NCBI GenBank assembly: GCA_021904315.1
Contig: CM038914.1
Coordinates: 7,874,001 to 7,938,000 of the forward strand
DNA: 64,000 nucleotides
Reading direction: 5' to 3'
From: Sphagnum magellanicum
Lineage: Eukaryota; Streptophyta; Sphagnopsida; Sphagnales; Sphagnaceae
Below the pieces are notes generated by a model. It did no database searches. It had not been told where the DNA came from and saw nothing but the letters and a program-made list of their open reading frames with translations. Within the stretch, counting starts at the first letter, position 1. The number at the start of each line of letters is the position of its first letter. The translations under genes and the position numbers were made by a program. Shown here one piece after another: positions 34,701 through 45,961 of this stretch.

Positions 34701-35151
34701 GTTTTCCGAGAGGAGAGAGCTCGGCGCGGTGGGAGTTTCGCAAGAGCCTTGCGCTGGCGGAAGAGAGGATCCATTAGCAGCCGAAGAGATCTCCTTGCGA
34801 ACCGGAAGGAGAACATGGACATCGCCGCCACCGCCAGAGCTCGGTTTCTTTCTTCGAACCCTAAACGCGCCGCGCCGCGCTTTCCTTATCTAGTATGCAA
34901 TAAGAGATGAATCGCTCAGCTTGGAGATCTGATCTTCTGAATCAGAACAGATTTCCATCTTCACCATCGTGAAGCGCTCAAGAAAATGCTAAAGAATGAT
35001 GAAAACTGGCTATGGAATCATGAGCTTCTCTAATACGCATCTAGGCAAAGGAGAGCCCATCACCACCGCTGCCCGTTGCAAATCGCAAATCACAAATCGT
35101 TCGCAAATCGTTCGTCACACTTGGGTATAGGGGTGAAAGACTAATTGAACC

Positions 35152-35169
35152 TGTCGTCATTTTGTTTAG
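35152..35169. repeat. 18-bp target-site duplication, right copy
   Basis: Identical to 27894-27911. It bounds the 5' end of the LINE. Confidence 0.85.
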
Positions 35170-35568
35170 ACCAAGTCCTAGAGAGATGAGATCTAGTTTG
35201 GAAGCACTTAGTGCAAGAAGATTAAGGAGTGGGGATGGTGATTGCTCAGAAGCAACAACTATTCTACACATCTTCCAATCAACCATAGGCTTTTTTCTTA
35301 CACTAGCTCCAATCCTGCCACCCACTAGAGCAACTCCTTCCTCTTGTTTTACCCAACCAAGCAAGGGGATGAACACATGTTTTAGAATTGTTCTTATAAC
35401 AAGAGATTTCACTCCTAGGAGCTTTGCTATAGTTGCACCCACAACACTTCCTAGAATTGTTGATCCACTCCATCCACATGACAAACCCAAAGTGATAGCT
35501 AGGTTTCCCAAAACTTTCAACATATGATGGTTATGGTTGCCAAAACTTTTGACACAATCATGTAGCAA
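35152..35568 (-). pseudogene. proximal part of an unidentified open frame split by the LINE
   Basis: About 139 codons open on the minus strand, with possible ATG at 35524 (MLKVLGNLAI). It has hydrophobic stretches (LGSVVGATIAKLLG, TILKHVFIPLLGW) and a basic part (GGRIGASVRKKPMVDWK). It ends in LNKMTT within the duplicated target and continues in frame at 27893. I do not recognise the family, and the opposite strand is also open over much of this stretch, so coding status is uncertain. Confidence 0.4.
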
Positions 35569-36372
35569 TTATTAAAAAATTCAAAAAAATCATAAATAAT
35601 ATAATTAGTGTTGAACTAGCCAAGGAACTATGGTATCCACCTTTTTTTATTTGTTAAATAGAGATATTAAATTTAAATCTTTTTTAAAACTTAGATATCC
35701 TAGCTGGGTATCAAATATTCAGATTTTGCAATTTGACCCAGATATTAGTGATCTCAAATATCAACTATTTAATTATTAGTCAAATATTAGCAAATTTGGA
35801 TATCAAAATCCAAAAGTTTGCCTGCCAATTATGCTAGGCACTAGTGTTTTTTTTGGGGCAAAAAATCTTCAAAAGGCAACATCTTTTTTTAAAATGCAAT
35901 ATTTTGTCACAAATATGTTTTTTTGAAAAAGCATTCGCAAAAAAAAATCATAAATTAATTAAAAATATATATAGCCATAATAATAACTACTACTAACTAC
36001 AACTTTGAAGAGACCTTTGAAAATGTGTTATCAGAACAGTCTAAAATTGGCTTAAGGATGCTTGCCACCTTAATTGCATTAGAAAAATGAAAAAAAACAC
36101 AGATAGGTGTGAGCCTACAAACCTAACCTAATTAATAACCTAACCTACTTACTAGTTATTAACCCTAATATCTAGCCCTAGATTTGATATTTAAGTTGAC
36201 TATCAACATCCTTAAATTTGACTTAATTTTTGGATATCAACGTGCCATGTTGGGTGATATCCAACACCCTGAATATCACACACAGTATATCACTCCAAGT
36301 GCTATCCGTCAAATGTCAGTTTTGATATCTGAGCTGATATCCGAGGCGAATATCCAGAAAATCCAGGTATCC

Positions 36373-36402
36373 GCCCAATGCTGGTCTAGACCAGCATTGG
36401 GC
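36373..36402. repeat. perfect 30-bp palindrome
   Basis: GCCCAATGCTGGTCT followed immediately by its exact reverse complement, with no spacer. Flanking bases do not pair. Confidence 0.95.
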
Positions 36403-37005
36403 AATTCTTGATCTAAATGAACATACCAAAACTAGTCTCAGTTCCATTCTAGTGAGTGCAAGGTTAATTGTTTGGCAAAATGATTTTGGTTCTAATTTTT
36501 TGCCAAAAAACATTTATTTCCTTTTTCCCAATCATGTTATGTGATAGAAATTAGTGACAGTTATCAAATAAGGTGACAACTAGATTGATCATTGAATACA
36601 TAGGACTGTTAATCCTAGAGTATCCTATACTAGTGTGGCCTGTGCTGCTGGCCCAAGTGTGAACATGATTAATAGCTCCAAGTGTGAACATGACCTATAA
36701 TAGAGTTCAATTGTTAAAATAAATTTAAATTCTAAGGGAAAAAATGATTCAAAATTCAATATCTTCCCCTGAAAGTTAGGGATAAAAAGTTACAGAATCA
36801 CTCCAAGAAATCCCACTCATCAAAGACTTTCTAGCAACACCAAGATCTTGCCCCCAATTTCCTTAAACGATTTAGTCTTGATTTTATTCAATTTTCAATG
36901 ATAAAATTGTTCAACATTCAATAACTCTTTGCATCATCAAATCTAAACATTATCAAAACACCCTCCTCAGTGCACCTCCCGGCCTACTCATTGAGGGCTT
37001 TCCAA

Positions 37006-37060
37006 TAGTACCAAGAGCGCGGTCGCATGGTTTGGGACATCACAACATGACAAACGAAAC
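37006..37060 (+). repeat. short dispersed repeat (TACCAAGAGC family), copy 1
   Basis: CTTTCCAATAGTACCAAGAG here resembles CTTTTCAAAGGTACCAAGAG near 46513 and, inverted, GGTACCATTGGAAAG near 56797. The three copies share 30-50 bp around this core. Confidence 0.5.
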
Positions 37061-37801
37061 AAAAAAACAAACAAAATGTACAAAACAAACAAATTGCTAT
37101 GTTCCTTAATAGATAGATTTGAATGTCTATCAAGTACTGAAAGTTAACTATGTATGATACTATCTCATGATATTTTGTGTCTTCTTCCTTTGGAAATGCG
37201 CTTTCCTTGTGCTATTTGCAAATGCACAATGTCAGAAATTGCACTCTTGGAGCTGGGTTTGGTTGAGATGGTCGGAGGAGCAATATGGTAAAACCACACA
37301 TAGGCTTCCGAAAAAGTCACGCCTAGTAGCAACATGATCTCCTAATGGGTGTGTATCCATCCCACTATGACAGTTTATTTACCATGATGTTGCCAAAATG
37401 TTGGCAACTGATATACAGCTCCCTGGGCTACCGTAAGCACAAGCGTGTGAATTATTCAAGTTAAGAGATGCTCTCTTCTCAATTGCAATTTTCTATCTAG
37501 CAGGGATGTCCATTCACTGTGTATGTGTGTGATGATCCTTAATCTCAGAGCATCTCCAGCATATCTCATCAACTTGTTGTAAATCACCTACTGTTTCATG
37601 GGGACCAGAAGCCATAAGCCTATGAGATCACCCATATCCTTTACATGTCCCTCCCTAAACTATATACATCTCTGTTGGTTTTCTTCTAACTCCCTATCCT
37701 CAAGTGTGTGTAGATCTGTTGGTGCTGTTTTAATTTGCTATCCTCAATTTTGTGCATATCTCTTGGTCGCTGATTGACTTACAGTTGTTATGTTGTCTGT
37801 A

Positions 37802-40641
37802 TCAAAAGCATTTGGCAACTTTGCAATTTCCACCCCGCCCAATGCGACCTTCACAAGCCTCGAGGTCCAGCCAGCCATCAGGTGCCTCATCAGCATATGT
37901 TTCCACAGTGGCATTCACTATTACTGTGTTGAAATGTTCACTGTATCTACACTGGAGCCCTGCAGCATGCTTGTCTTTCATCAGTTCCTCAATGACAGCT
38001 TCATCTTCCTGAACTTGCTTGTTTATCCCCTGTGGTTTCCCAGCCCCTGTTGCATTCAGTTGGGATTCAAGAATCTGTTTTGCACGACGACGAGCCAGCC
38101 GGAGGCGGAAGACTGCTAGGCTCCAGGTTGATTGCCCACTACCAAGAAACACAGTCGACCGAGTACAAATTTCCTGTTCAACTAATGCAATTTGCTGACT
38201 GTTCACCTGAAAGGCAAACATCTCAACACATGTTAATTCATGGTACAAATGGTTCCCTACTCAAGTAACAGAATCAGTTGATAACTATGCAAACATCCTT
38301 GCATCTGAAAGTATATGCAGATGATGTAATGTTTACCGGGCTTGTTCCAAGAGTTGACATCGGATCAAAAGTGCTTCCATCTGAGAAGTTGGGTAGATTC
38401 TCAATCCCCCACAGTCCAACAACTGAAAGCCCACGATTCCTCAACTCCTCCACAGCCTGCATGCCAAATTGCTCTGTGAGTTTTTGAGTTCCAGCTGCAT
38501 ACATGGGCCTGATCTCACTACTCTCATTCCTTCCCTCCACAAAACACAGCTCAGACCTGCAAAATATGATCTCAACATTACAGTACCTCTTTCACTAGCA
38601 TGGCACCTTCTTCACCTCGGATCCATCCATCTGTGGCCAAATAGACAGTCTTGAGGCTGTAGTTCTGGGCTCGATCAAAGATGGCATTAAAGACATCAAA
38701 TTTGTCAAGACCCACTCCTCGGAAGTGACCAGCATCCTTGCACTGATCTATTGACAGTCCAATCCACTCTTTTGCATGTGGATGCAGGCCTGAGTCTATG
38801 ACAGCTCCATCACTACAACGCACAAAGCATAACCCAATTTTATGTGGTCCACATTCAGATTCCTCAAACCTCCAGTGAACTGCTAGGTAAGGGATGTTGA
38901 TCCCTATGGCCAATTCTTGCAACTGATCTGCCAGAGCTGCAATGTGTTCGGAGGGTTGAAGAAACGCAGAGACTGCTAGAAAGCCACCTCTCCATCTTAG
39001 GCCTGGGAACAAGCCACCCACTGCGACACAAAGTTCATTTGAACTCCCCAATACTTCAGCTATATCAGCTGGTGTCTGCCACCTTACATATTCCCAGGAG
39101 AGCTGCAGGGACTCCTGCCATTCAAAAATCAACTGTATACATCAATGAAATGCAGCACACAAACCACACGAAATTCATAGTCCTACAAGTCTTGAACTAT
39201 ATATTAGGGTATTTCGCCATGGAAGCTCTCTCTGTGATGGATGCTCTTTTTGTGAACTGCTATTGTGATGACCTTTTTCAGATACTTAGATATATGATTG
39301 TATCCTTGAGGAAGGGGAAACTCAGAGAAAAAAAAACTAAGGGAGCTCATTTAAAAGCTGATCAAGTTGCTAGAACAATTTGTACTTCACAGTGTGGTTT
39401 TAAAGGGATGCGCACATTTGTCGTGGGCACCGACTTCCAGTCTCTGACAGGTTGATCACGCATTGGCTTCAGCAGCCACTGTGCATCCAGCTTTTCATGG
39501 CACTGCTTCAAGCAATTGGCCTTTGACGTGACATTCACAAACCTGGACAGTGTCTCCTGGTCATATCGATCTTGCATTGCCAACCCACCTCGTGCTCTCA
39601 CCCATGTCCCTGTTGTTCAATGCAACTCAAGAAGGAAATCAGACTCAATTATTGCTTGTAATGAGAAAGGAGAGTAGTACAAAGATCTGATCAGAAATCA
39701 GACCTGATCAATGCAGATTACAAGGATATTCTTCAAGATTCAAGCTCTCATGATGGTCCAGTCATAACTGAACTCTGAAAGGTGGGTGCAGGAAGAAAAA
39801 ATGGGCAGTTCTTACCAGTGTGTTTGTTGGGACCTGAAAAAAAATCAGCAAGGCAAAGAGTACGGTTAAGTGCACGGGCAATGATGGCAGCTGACATGTA
39901 CTCCATCAACTGGTTGCCAGCACCCACCTGGTTGCTCAGAATTGGCATCAAGAATTTCTCATCCTGGCATGATTCCACACTCCCCAAAAAAATCACATCA
40001 CAGAAATCAGATCAAACAGAATAGACCAGAGATGGACATCTATGGATTCTGAGAGTCTAAGCTAAATTCTCCTCAATGTACAGCAAATGAGAAAATAAAG
40101 CTTATGAACAACTTACAGACATGGTAGTAGAGAGTTGAACATCTTGATCCAAGATTTCAGGAGATGGACCCTGAGCTGCAGCATCCGACCAAGAGACATT
40201 TGGAGCAACTGAGCCGTGATGAAGTTGATCATGATTTTCTTCAGATTCTTCATGGAGGGTGGAATTGTTGTCTTCCAGACCTGTAGGAGTGAGAGCTCTG
40301 ATCACTGGTTTGATTGAAGGAGAGTCCTTCTCTGCTGCGGTTGTAGAAGAATTGCTCTCGAGCTCTGAATTGCAGTCTTGGCGAGTTCTGTCTATAACAG
40401 AAGACATGTTGAAACTCGCAGCCGAGGAGTTGTTGACATTGTTGTTGACATTGGAGAAGAAGGCGGTCACGTTTGTGGTGAAGGATCTAAACCCTACGAG
40501 GACACTAGTACCGGAGAGAGAAACAGTAGTGGTCGACAGTAGCAAGCTGAAGAAGACGAAGAGAAAAACGGCCACGGTGACTGACACATGAGGAGACTTT
40601 GCCCATGACGACGGCCATGTCGCTGGCCATTTTATCATCAT
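37802..40641 (-). CDS. O-fucosyltransferase family protein (type II membrane protein)
   Basis: Six exons, minus strand: 40641-40117, 39963-39816, 39609-39416 (or 39431), 39132-38587, 38456-38337 and 38206-37802. Splice sites are GT-AG and phases agree, giving about 645 residues without a stop. Residues about 20-43 (SVTVAVFLFVFFSLLL) form one membrane segment after a short basic N-terminus, as in Golgi type II glycosyltransferases. A low-complexity Asn/Ser-rich stem follows. The catalytic region has QVGAGNQLMEYMSAAIIARAL (sugar-nucleotide binding part), YLAVHWRFEESEC, VYLATDG and STVFLGSGQSTWSLAVFRLR. These match the layout of the plant GDP-fucose O-fucosyltransferase family (PF10250). The acceptor substrate is unknown. 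The 3' end of exon 3 is ambiguous between two phase-0 donors. Confidence 0.85.
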
Positions 40642-41629
40642 CTCGCTTCCTGTAAGAAGAATTATGAGAGCTCAGAGAGCTCAGTTTTCAGTGCAATAAT
40701 GAGGATCTCCTCATGATCTGGATCATGTCCGCCGGAATCAAGAAGTTGAGAATCGTGTAGAAAACTGATCAAGAAACTAGCAAGAAACACTCGTTAAATG
40801 GAAATCTTCATAAGTCTCAAGACGATAGCAGCATGTTCTTCAGTTCAATTGCAAGAGCCTATTGATCCTCCTCCTGCAGCAGACGGCAACATAATTTTTT
40901 GTCAACAAAATGCTTCAAGAAACCAAAGGATTCAGGAGGCAACAGACAGACGCTGACACAAGGGGTTGAATCAGACAAACGGTTCTTGATGTCCCAAAGA
41001 AAGTTCAGGCACTGAGTAATGTTTCAAGATGCAATTTCTACTCTGCATGCTTGGTGTTTCGGAAGCGCTCTCGTTGAGCCTTTCTCTTCTTTCATCTTCT
41101 TGTTAAAATTCCGAAACCAAACCAGTTGAAGAATCTTGACAAGAAAACACAGTTTCAGATGATCATACCTGCCAGGTACAAAAAGACCAGGAGAAACTTC
41201 ATTTTTTGAATATGAAGCTCTTCATAAAATTACATCTGTACTTAATGTTAGCAACAACGCCGGTCGACAAGAAGAGCGGATCATGCATCCCTGTCTCCCG
41301 AGCTTGGAATCAATCAAGGAACGAACTCTAGGCTCCTAATCGTAATTACGGTCCCGTGTTTTGTTGTGCTGTAGACGGTTCCACGCATAAGATGATGATC
41401 AGTGCAAAACAACAGACTAAGTAGTGCAAGTGTGTACCTAGTACAGCACCAAGAAGAAGCTCTAGCAGCACCTTATGGCTTGCTTCTTCAAAAGTCTACG
41501 TGCGCGCGGACTTTACTAAGAAAACAACACACAACCTCATGCAGATGCAGCAGCAGCAGCAGCTCGGGTTTCCCCCACGGCTTGTTCTTTCAAAAGACAC
41601 GCCAATTCTCTTGAATTTTCAATCCACAC

Positions 41630-41660
<31 letters not shown>

Positions 41661-41880
41661 CAATTAGAGAGTGGGGAGAAGAGAGAAGAAGAAGAAGTAG
41701 TTTGGGCATTGCTGCAACAGAGTGCTGAACTCACTCAGTCTTGTCTGAGCACAAGAATTTGGGGGATTTTGGGTTTTTGGTTGGGGACGACAAAATGGAA
41801 CCAAGAAGCTGCTTTCCAAGTGTTGCCAGGTTCTCACCAGTCTTTTTTTTTTTTTTTGGGGGCGCGGGGGGAGTCCGGGT
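40642..41880. other. upstream region of the O-fucosyltransferase gene
   Basis: Presumed 5' leader and promoter of the minus-strand gene. It contains an (AAAG)n tract at about 41633-41659 and a short CAG run near 41545. No other coding region is supported. Confidence 0.45.
41633..41659. repeat. (AAAG)n microsatellite
   Basis: About seven perfect AAAG units. Confidence 0.9.
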
Positions 41881-41886
41881 ATTACA

Positions 41887-42270
41887 TCTTTGTAATACCC
41901 GTTAGTTCCAGGTATTTGAAACCAAAATCCCGGCAACCCAGAACCCCTTGGTTCTGGGTATTTGAAAAAGCTTTGGAATCAACGAATCATTGGGTTTCAT
42001 GAACGAACCGGCCAAAAAATTGTTGGGTTTCATGAAAGAACTGACAAAGACCCGGCCGGTAATCTTAAGCAGGTGGTGGTGGTGGTGGTTTTTTTTTTCC
42101 CGGTCTTTTTCAGAAAAAATAAATTGAGAACTGCAGTTTCATTGTGTATAACACAATTGGGTATTTGAGTTTTTGAGTTTTTGATAACCGTGGTTATCAA
42201 CTTTGATGCTCATCTTTGTCAGCCCATGAGGGTTTGGTGCCGTTTTCAATACCCATCTCACTCTGGTTCT
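41887..42270 (+). repeat. dispersed repeat family B, copy 2
   Basis: Collinear with 22347-22745 (see that entry). This copy keeps more C and G, including CCGGCC and ACCGTGG words, so it is the younger or less decayed copy. Confidence 0.8.
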
Positions 42271-42589
42271 CACCAGTGGTGGTGGTGGTGGTGGGTTCGT
42301 TCCTTAGTTTGAAGTGTTAAACCCCAATTTATTGGTGAAAACTAGCCTTTTTCTTCGAACTGGACCCTAGATTTGACCCAGCACCAGTTCTTTTGGTAGA
42401 ACGGATGCAAAGGTTGATTTGTGGAACTAACATTTTGCTAGAATTAGAACCTTGAAAATCAACTCCTGGAAATGTGTTTCAAATTTTGAAGGTAAGCACC
42501 TTGATTATTTTTTTAAAGTTGAAAAGTTGATAAGGAGGCTGAACTTTAAAGGTGGGTGGTCTGTTTTAATTTGTTGTCAAACTTGATAT

Positions 42590-42900
42590 TTTTAATTTTA
42601 ATTTACTGTAAAACTCTATACCTAATAGGTTATCCCTAAAGTCACCATCTGTTTCACCCCCTATCTCCTCTGCTTTCGCCCCCTATCCCCTCTTTCAGTG
42701 GTATCAGCAAAGTAAGGAAATTTTACTAAATATGGGTATAAAATGCTGACACTCAGCATTTATGCACAAGGTTCGAGAGTAATTATAGTAGTCCTACACG
42801 TAGGAGCAGCGAAAATATATAGCAGTAGTGGAGGCGTTTAGGAAAAAAGAAACACAAGATGAAACTCAATTTACCACCAAAATTGGTGGAAATACTAGTT
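42590..42900 (+). repeat. dispersed repeat family A, copy 2
   Basis: Collinear with 19195-19500. Family B lies 320 bp upstream here, but at the first locus family B lies about 2.8 kb downstream of family A, so the two are not one fixed unit. Confidence 0.8.
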
Positions 42901-43136
42901 TGGGTCCCAGTTATTTTCTTTTTAAAAGAAATTTCATTCCCAGTTACGTGTTTGATGCCCTAGTATGCCGAAACTGGGCGTTCTCGCCCCTAATCGCCTG
43001 ACTTTCCGGATAACTATAATAAAATTTCAAAAACCCGCCCAGAACCGAAGGTTTTCTATCTCTAAGATTTGACAAAACCCAAAACTGGATGTTGGTAACA
43101 AATTCAAAGAACCACCCAACACAACACGTGGTTATA

Positions 43137-43398
43137 CCTTACCCTAAGGTCAGTTTTGTCATTAAATAATCCTCAAAACAGTGAATGAATTTTTTTATGA
43201 AAATATGAAGTTGACATGTTGAAAATCATCATAAAATTGTGATAGTATACACTCTAAGTAATTTCATTACTCATTTGACAATATCATAGTAGTAAATCAT
43301 GGGAAAATTAATAATTTCAAAATTTAAAAAAACGAATTTCTTTTTTGAAGAAAAAAAAAGTTCATTTTGTCAATGTGAAAACTGATCCTAGGCTACGG
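43137..43398. mobile_element. MITE with TA target duplication, copy 1
   Basis: 262 bp between TA (43135-43136) and TA (43399-43400). Including the TA, the left end is TACCTTACCCTAAGGTCAGT and the right end, reverse-complemented, is TACCGTAGCCTAGGATCAGT, with 16 of 20 positions matching. A second copy lies 2.4 kb away. TA target and short inverted ends fit the Tc1/mariner (Stowaway-like) class. No coding capacity. Confidence 0.75.
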
Positions 43399-43645
43399 TA
43401 CTTACACAATTGTCAATTCATTCAACCTCTTAATGTCAAAACGTTTTATTTGATGGGAATCATTCCTTTGAAATGGTGTGTTTGAATTTTTTCGGAACAT
43501 TTTTTTCAACCCCCGTGTGTAGGTATTGGTAGTAGTCAAACCCGTTTGTGTATTCAATTCAAAATTTTTTTTCCTTTTTTTGGGGGTTAGGTTCATTAAA
43601 AAATAATTAAATTTCAGAGTCTTTACAACCCTTTTTATACAACAA

Positions 43646-43673
43646 CCCCCCCCCCCCCCCCCCCCCCCCCCCC
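43646..43673. repeat. poly(C) run of 28 nt
   Basis: Twenty-eight consecutive C in non-coding DNA. Confidence 0.9.
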
Positions 43674-44614
43674 TTATGTAGCAGCTCAACTAAATGGGAC
43701 CAAGAAGGAAGCTTGTGTAAGTCCTTGCCTGCAAAAGTAGTGAGTGTCACCTGCCCTCTTTTGCTCAAAGGTTGAAGGGTCCCACAACAACCAATGTTGG
43801 AACTAAGCTGGAGTGAAAGGAGCAGCTCTCATTTCACTCCTCCCTATGTGTTACTCTTGTGCTCATCAAGTCTCAGTTAAAGACTGGGAAGATCTATCCA
43901 TCCATCATGCTCATGTCAGAGTTGTTTTGAGTGAGAGTGTCCATGGTACTACTACTACTAGTACTATTCTAGCCTACCCAAGAAGCATGTTTCAAAATTG
44001 CAAGCCACCTTGCTCCTCACAATAATTATAATGATGCATTCACACTTGATGTGAAGTCAATGTTAATGAAAATCAAGGTGGCATCCTAGGTGGCACCGTC
44101 CAATGCTGAATGAGTGATAGCTTTATGTTAAGTGAATGTCGGCTTAACACAAAATCTTGATGATAAGTAGGTTTAAGTCCTAAATGACTTGTGTTGGTGT
44201 TAGGAGATTAAACACTAGAATCCTTAACACCGAGTGTGAACGCACCTTAAATTGTTACATTAATATACCCATATCTGAGATGTTAGGAAATTTCCTAGTG
44301 AATTTGGAGTGTACATTGTAGTTGTGAATAATGCCAGGCACCTTAACACCTATGTAAAAAAAAAATTAAAATTAAAAAATAACATAAATATATATATATA
44401 TAGGGCTAAGATGGGAACCCAAAACATTTATGGTTATTTTCATTTTTGTTTCAACTCATTTTTGACTTCTTGTGCTCATGTCACTTTAACTTGTCATTAA
44501 CAATTTTTAAAAAGTTCTTACAATGCTTATTTCATGTTATCAACAATGTGTGTTCATAGCTTTTCAACAGGTGTAAGCCATTACAATTTTTCAACATGCT
44601 ATCATGGCTTGGCG

Positions 44615-44860
44615 TGAGAAACATTCCTTGTTTCTTTTGCACATTGCAGCTAGTGCACCTCTGTCGCTAGCTGATTTGTGGCAGATGACACCTTTTTAAT
44701 TTTCAATCTTCTATTTCATTAATGTGTTAGTGACATCCCCATTGTTTTTATTTTTTCATGACAAGTGTTCTTGTGCTTTTATTTGCCTTGTACTTCTCGT
44801 GGATGGGGTTCCCATGCCTGGCTTTTTTTATGTACAGGGTTTTTCTTCTTATTATCAAAG
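44615..44860 (+). repeat. three-copy dispersed repeat, copy 1
   Basis: Shares CACATTGCAGC-AGTGCACCT, CACCTTTTTA, GCTTTTATTTGCCTTG-ACTT and GTGGATGGG-TTCCCAT with 49597-49850. The second half is also shared with 51285-51510. Confidence 0.8.
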
Positions 44861-44940
44861 ATTACATATTTGGTAGAGTTCTTCAGAGTATATGTGTTCT
44901 GAGTCCTTACCACATTGTAAACCCTAACTCCTACTCCTTA

Positions 44941-45058
44941 GAGCATCTCCAACGGTGCTCCGTGACTCGAGACAGCTAAACTTAGACATTTAATTTTATT
45001 ATCCAGAGTGACATAAACATTATCCAGAGTGACATACCGTGCACCAGTGGAGATGCTC
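44941..45058. mobile_element. Tourist-like MITE (118 bp, TTA target duplication)
   Basis: The left end GAGCATCTCCAACGGTGC and the inverted right end GAGCATCTCCACTGGTGC match at 16 of 18 bases. TTA flanks both sides (44938-44940 and 45059-45061), the 3-bp target of PIF/Harbinger (Tourist) elements. The interior carries an 18-bp phrase ATTATCCAGAGTGACATA in two tandem copies near 44998-45036. Confidence 0.85.
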
Positions 45059-45565
45059 TTATGCCTCTTAAACCCTAACACCACCTCATCTTTGGAGCTT
45101 TGTTTCACTCATCTCCCCTACCCATTGGGACCTTGGTTCCCACTTTGTTTGTGGGACCAATACTATTTTAAAGTGGTGGCCTGGCCTCAATACTTTTGAT
45201 GTTGATTGGCCCAAACATCTTGACACGTTAAGTTTGTGGGGGGAAGGTGTTATTTCTTGACTCACCTGGTGAGAAATGGACACTTGGAAATTTGTTCGAA
45301 AGTGGCATCATGAGCTCCAAATCTTCGTGCACTTTGGTGAACTACTTTTGTCTGTTCCTCAACACAAAAAACAAAAACACCAATTTGCTTTTGTGCTTTT
45401 GACTCCATTGAACTTAAACTACTACTAGTACTACTAGGAAGCTAACTGAAACTTGGAGGTGAGGATGGCATGTATGCATGCATGGCTTTAGAGAAAAATG
45501 CTAGGAAATCTTTGGAAAACTGACCTCTGTGGCTGACTCAAACCTGGCCAGAAGTGTTTTTTTTA

Positions 45566-45824
45566 CCTTACCCTAAGGTCAGTTTTGTCATTAAGTAAAT
45601 CCTCAAAATAATGAAATGATTTTTTTGGTGAAAAGTTGAGTTGAAAATCATTCTAATTATCATAGGCCATACTCTGAGTAATTTCACTAACTCATGTGAC
45701 AATATCATATATTATTAGATCGCGGAAAATTCAAGAATTTCAAATTTTAAATAAGAATTAATTTTTTGACAAAAAATAATTATTTATTTTTGTCAATGTG
45801 GAAACTGACCCTAGGTTGTTAGGG
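45566..45824. mobile_element. MITE with TA target duplication, copy 2
   Basis: 259 bp, collinear with 43137-43398 over its whole length and in the same orientation, flanked by TA at 45564-45565 and 45825-45826. Ends are CCTTACCCTAAGGTCAGT and, on the right, CTGACCCTAGGTTGTTAGGG. Confidence 0.75.
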
Positions 45825-45874
45825 TATTTCCATTTTCCTTGGGTGCTGCCCATGGGAGGAGAGGACACTAAATC

Positions 45875-45961
45875 AGCAATGGGTCCTTATTGCAGAGAGT
45901 ACAAAAGTACTATCTTCTTCTCCATTCCCTGGCTGCCCAATTGCAATAAGGACCCATTGCT
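45875..45961. repeat. hairpin with perfect 20-bp stem
   Basis: AGCAATGGGTCCTTATTGCA (45875-45894) is the exact reverse complement of 45942-45961, with a 47-nt loop. Beyond a 3-nt bulge the stem continues with CTAA/TTAG. The loop contains a small AGTAC-AAAA-GTACT hairpin. It could be a foldback remnant or a small-RNA precursor. Confidence 0.85.

Larger units (their letters stand above)
27912..35151 (-). mobile_element. LINE (L1-like non-LTR retrotransposon), 7.2 kb, inactive
   Basis: A GC-richer block in AT-rich DNA, flanked by an exact 18-bp duplication. In minus-strand order it has a 5' leader with CGAACGATTTG repeats, ORF1 (RNA-binding region, CCHC knuckle, proline tract), and ORF2 (endonuclease, reverse transcriptase, C-terminal zinc-binding region). 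The 3' end at 27912 has no poly(A) and ends in a small CCCC-CATG-GGGG-type hairpin. Stops and frameshifts break both ORFs and the RT active-site box is missing, so the copy cannot move on its own. Coding content and order are typical of plant L1-type LINEs. Confidence 0.9.
35570..37801. other. AT-rich spacer downstream of the O-fucosyltransferase gene
   Basis: No gene supported. The stretch 35690-36360 is unusually rich in GATATC/GGATAT words and ends in a perfect 30-bp palindrome. A short dispersed repeat copy lies at 37006-37060. Confidence 0.45.

Noticed and set aside
41537..41734. Possible small gene with poly-serine/alanine tract near 41.5 kb
   Set aside because: Derived from the CAG and AAAG simple repeats.
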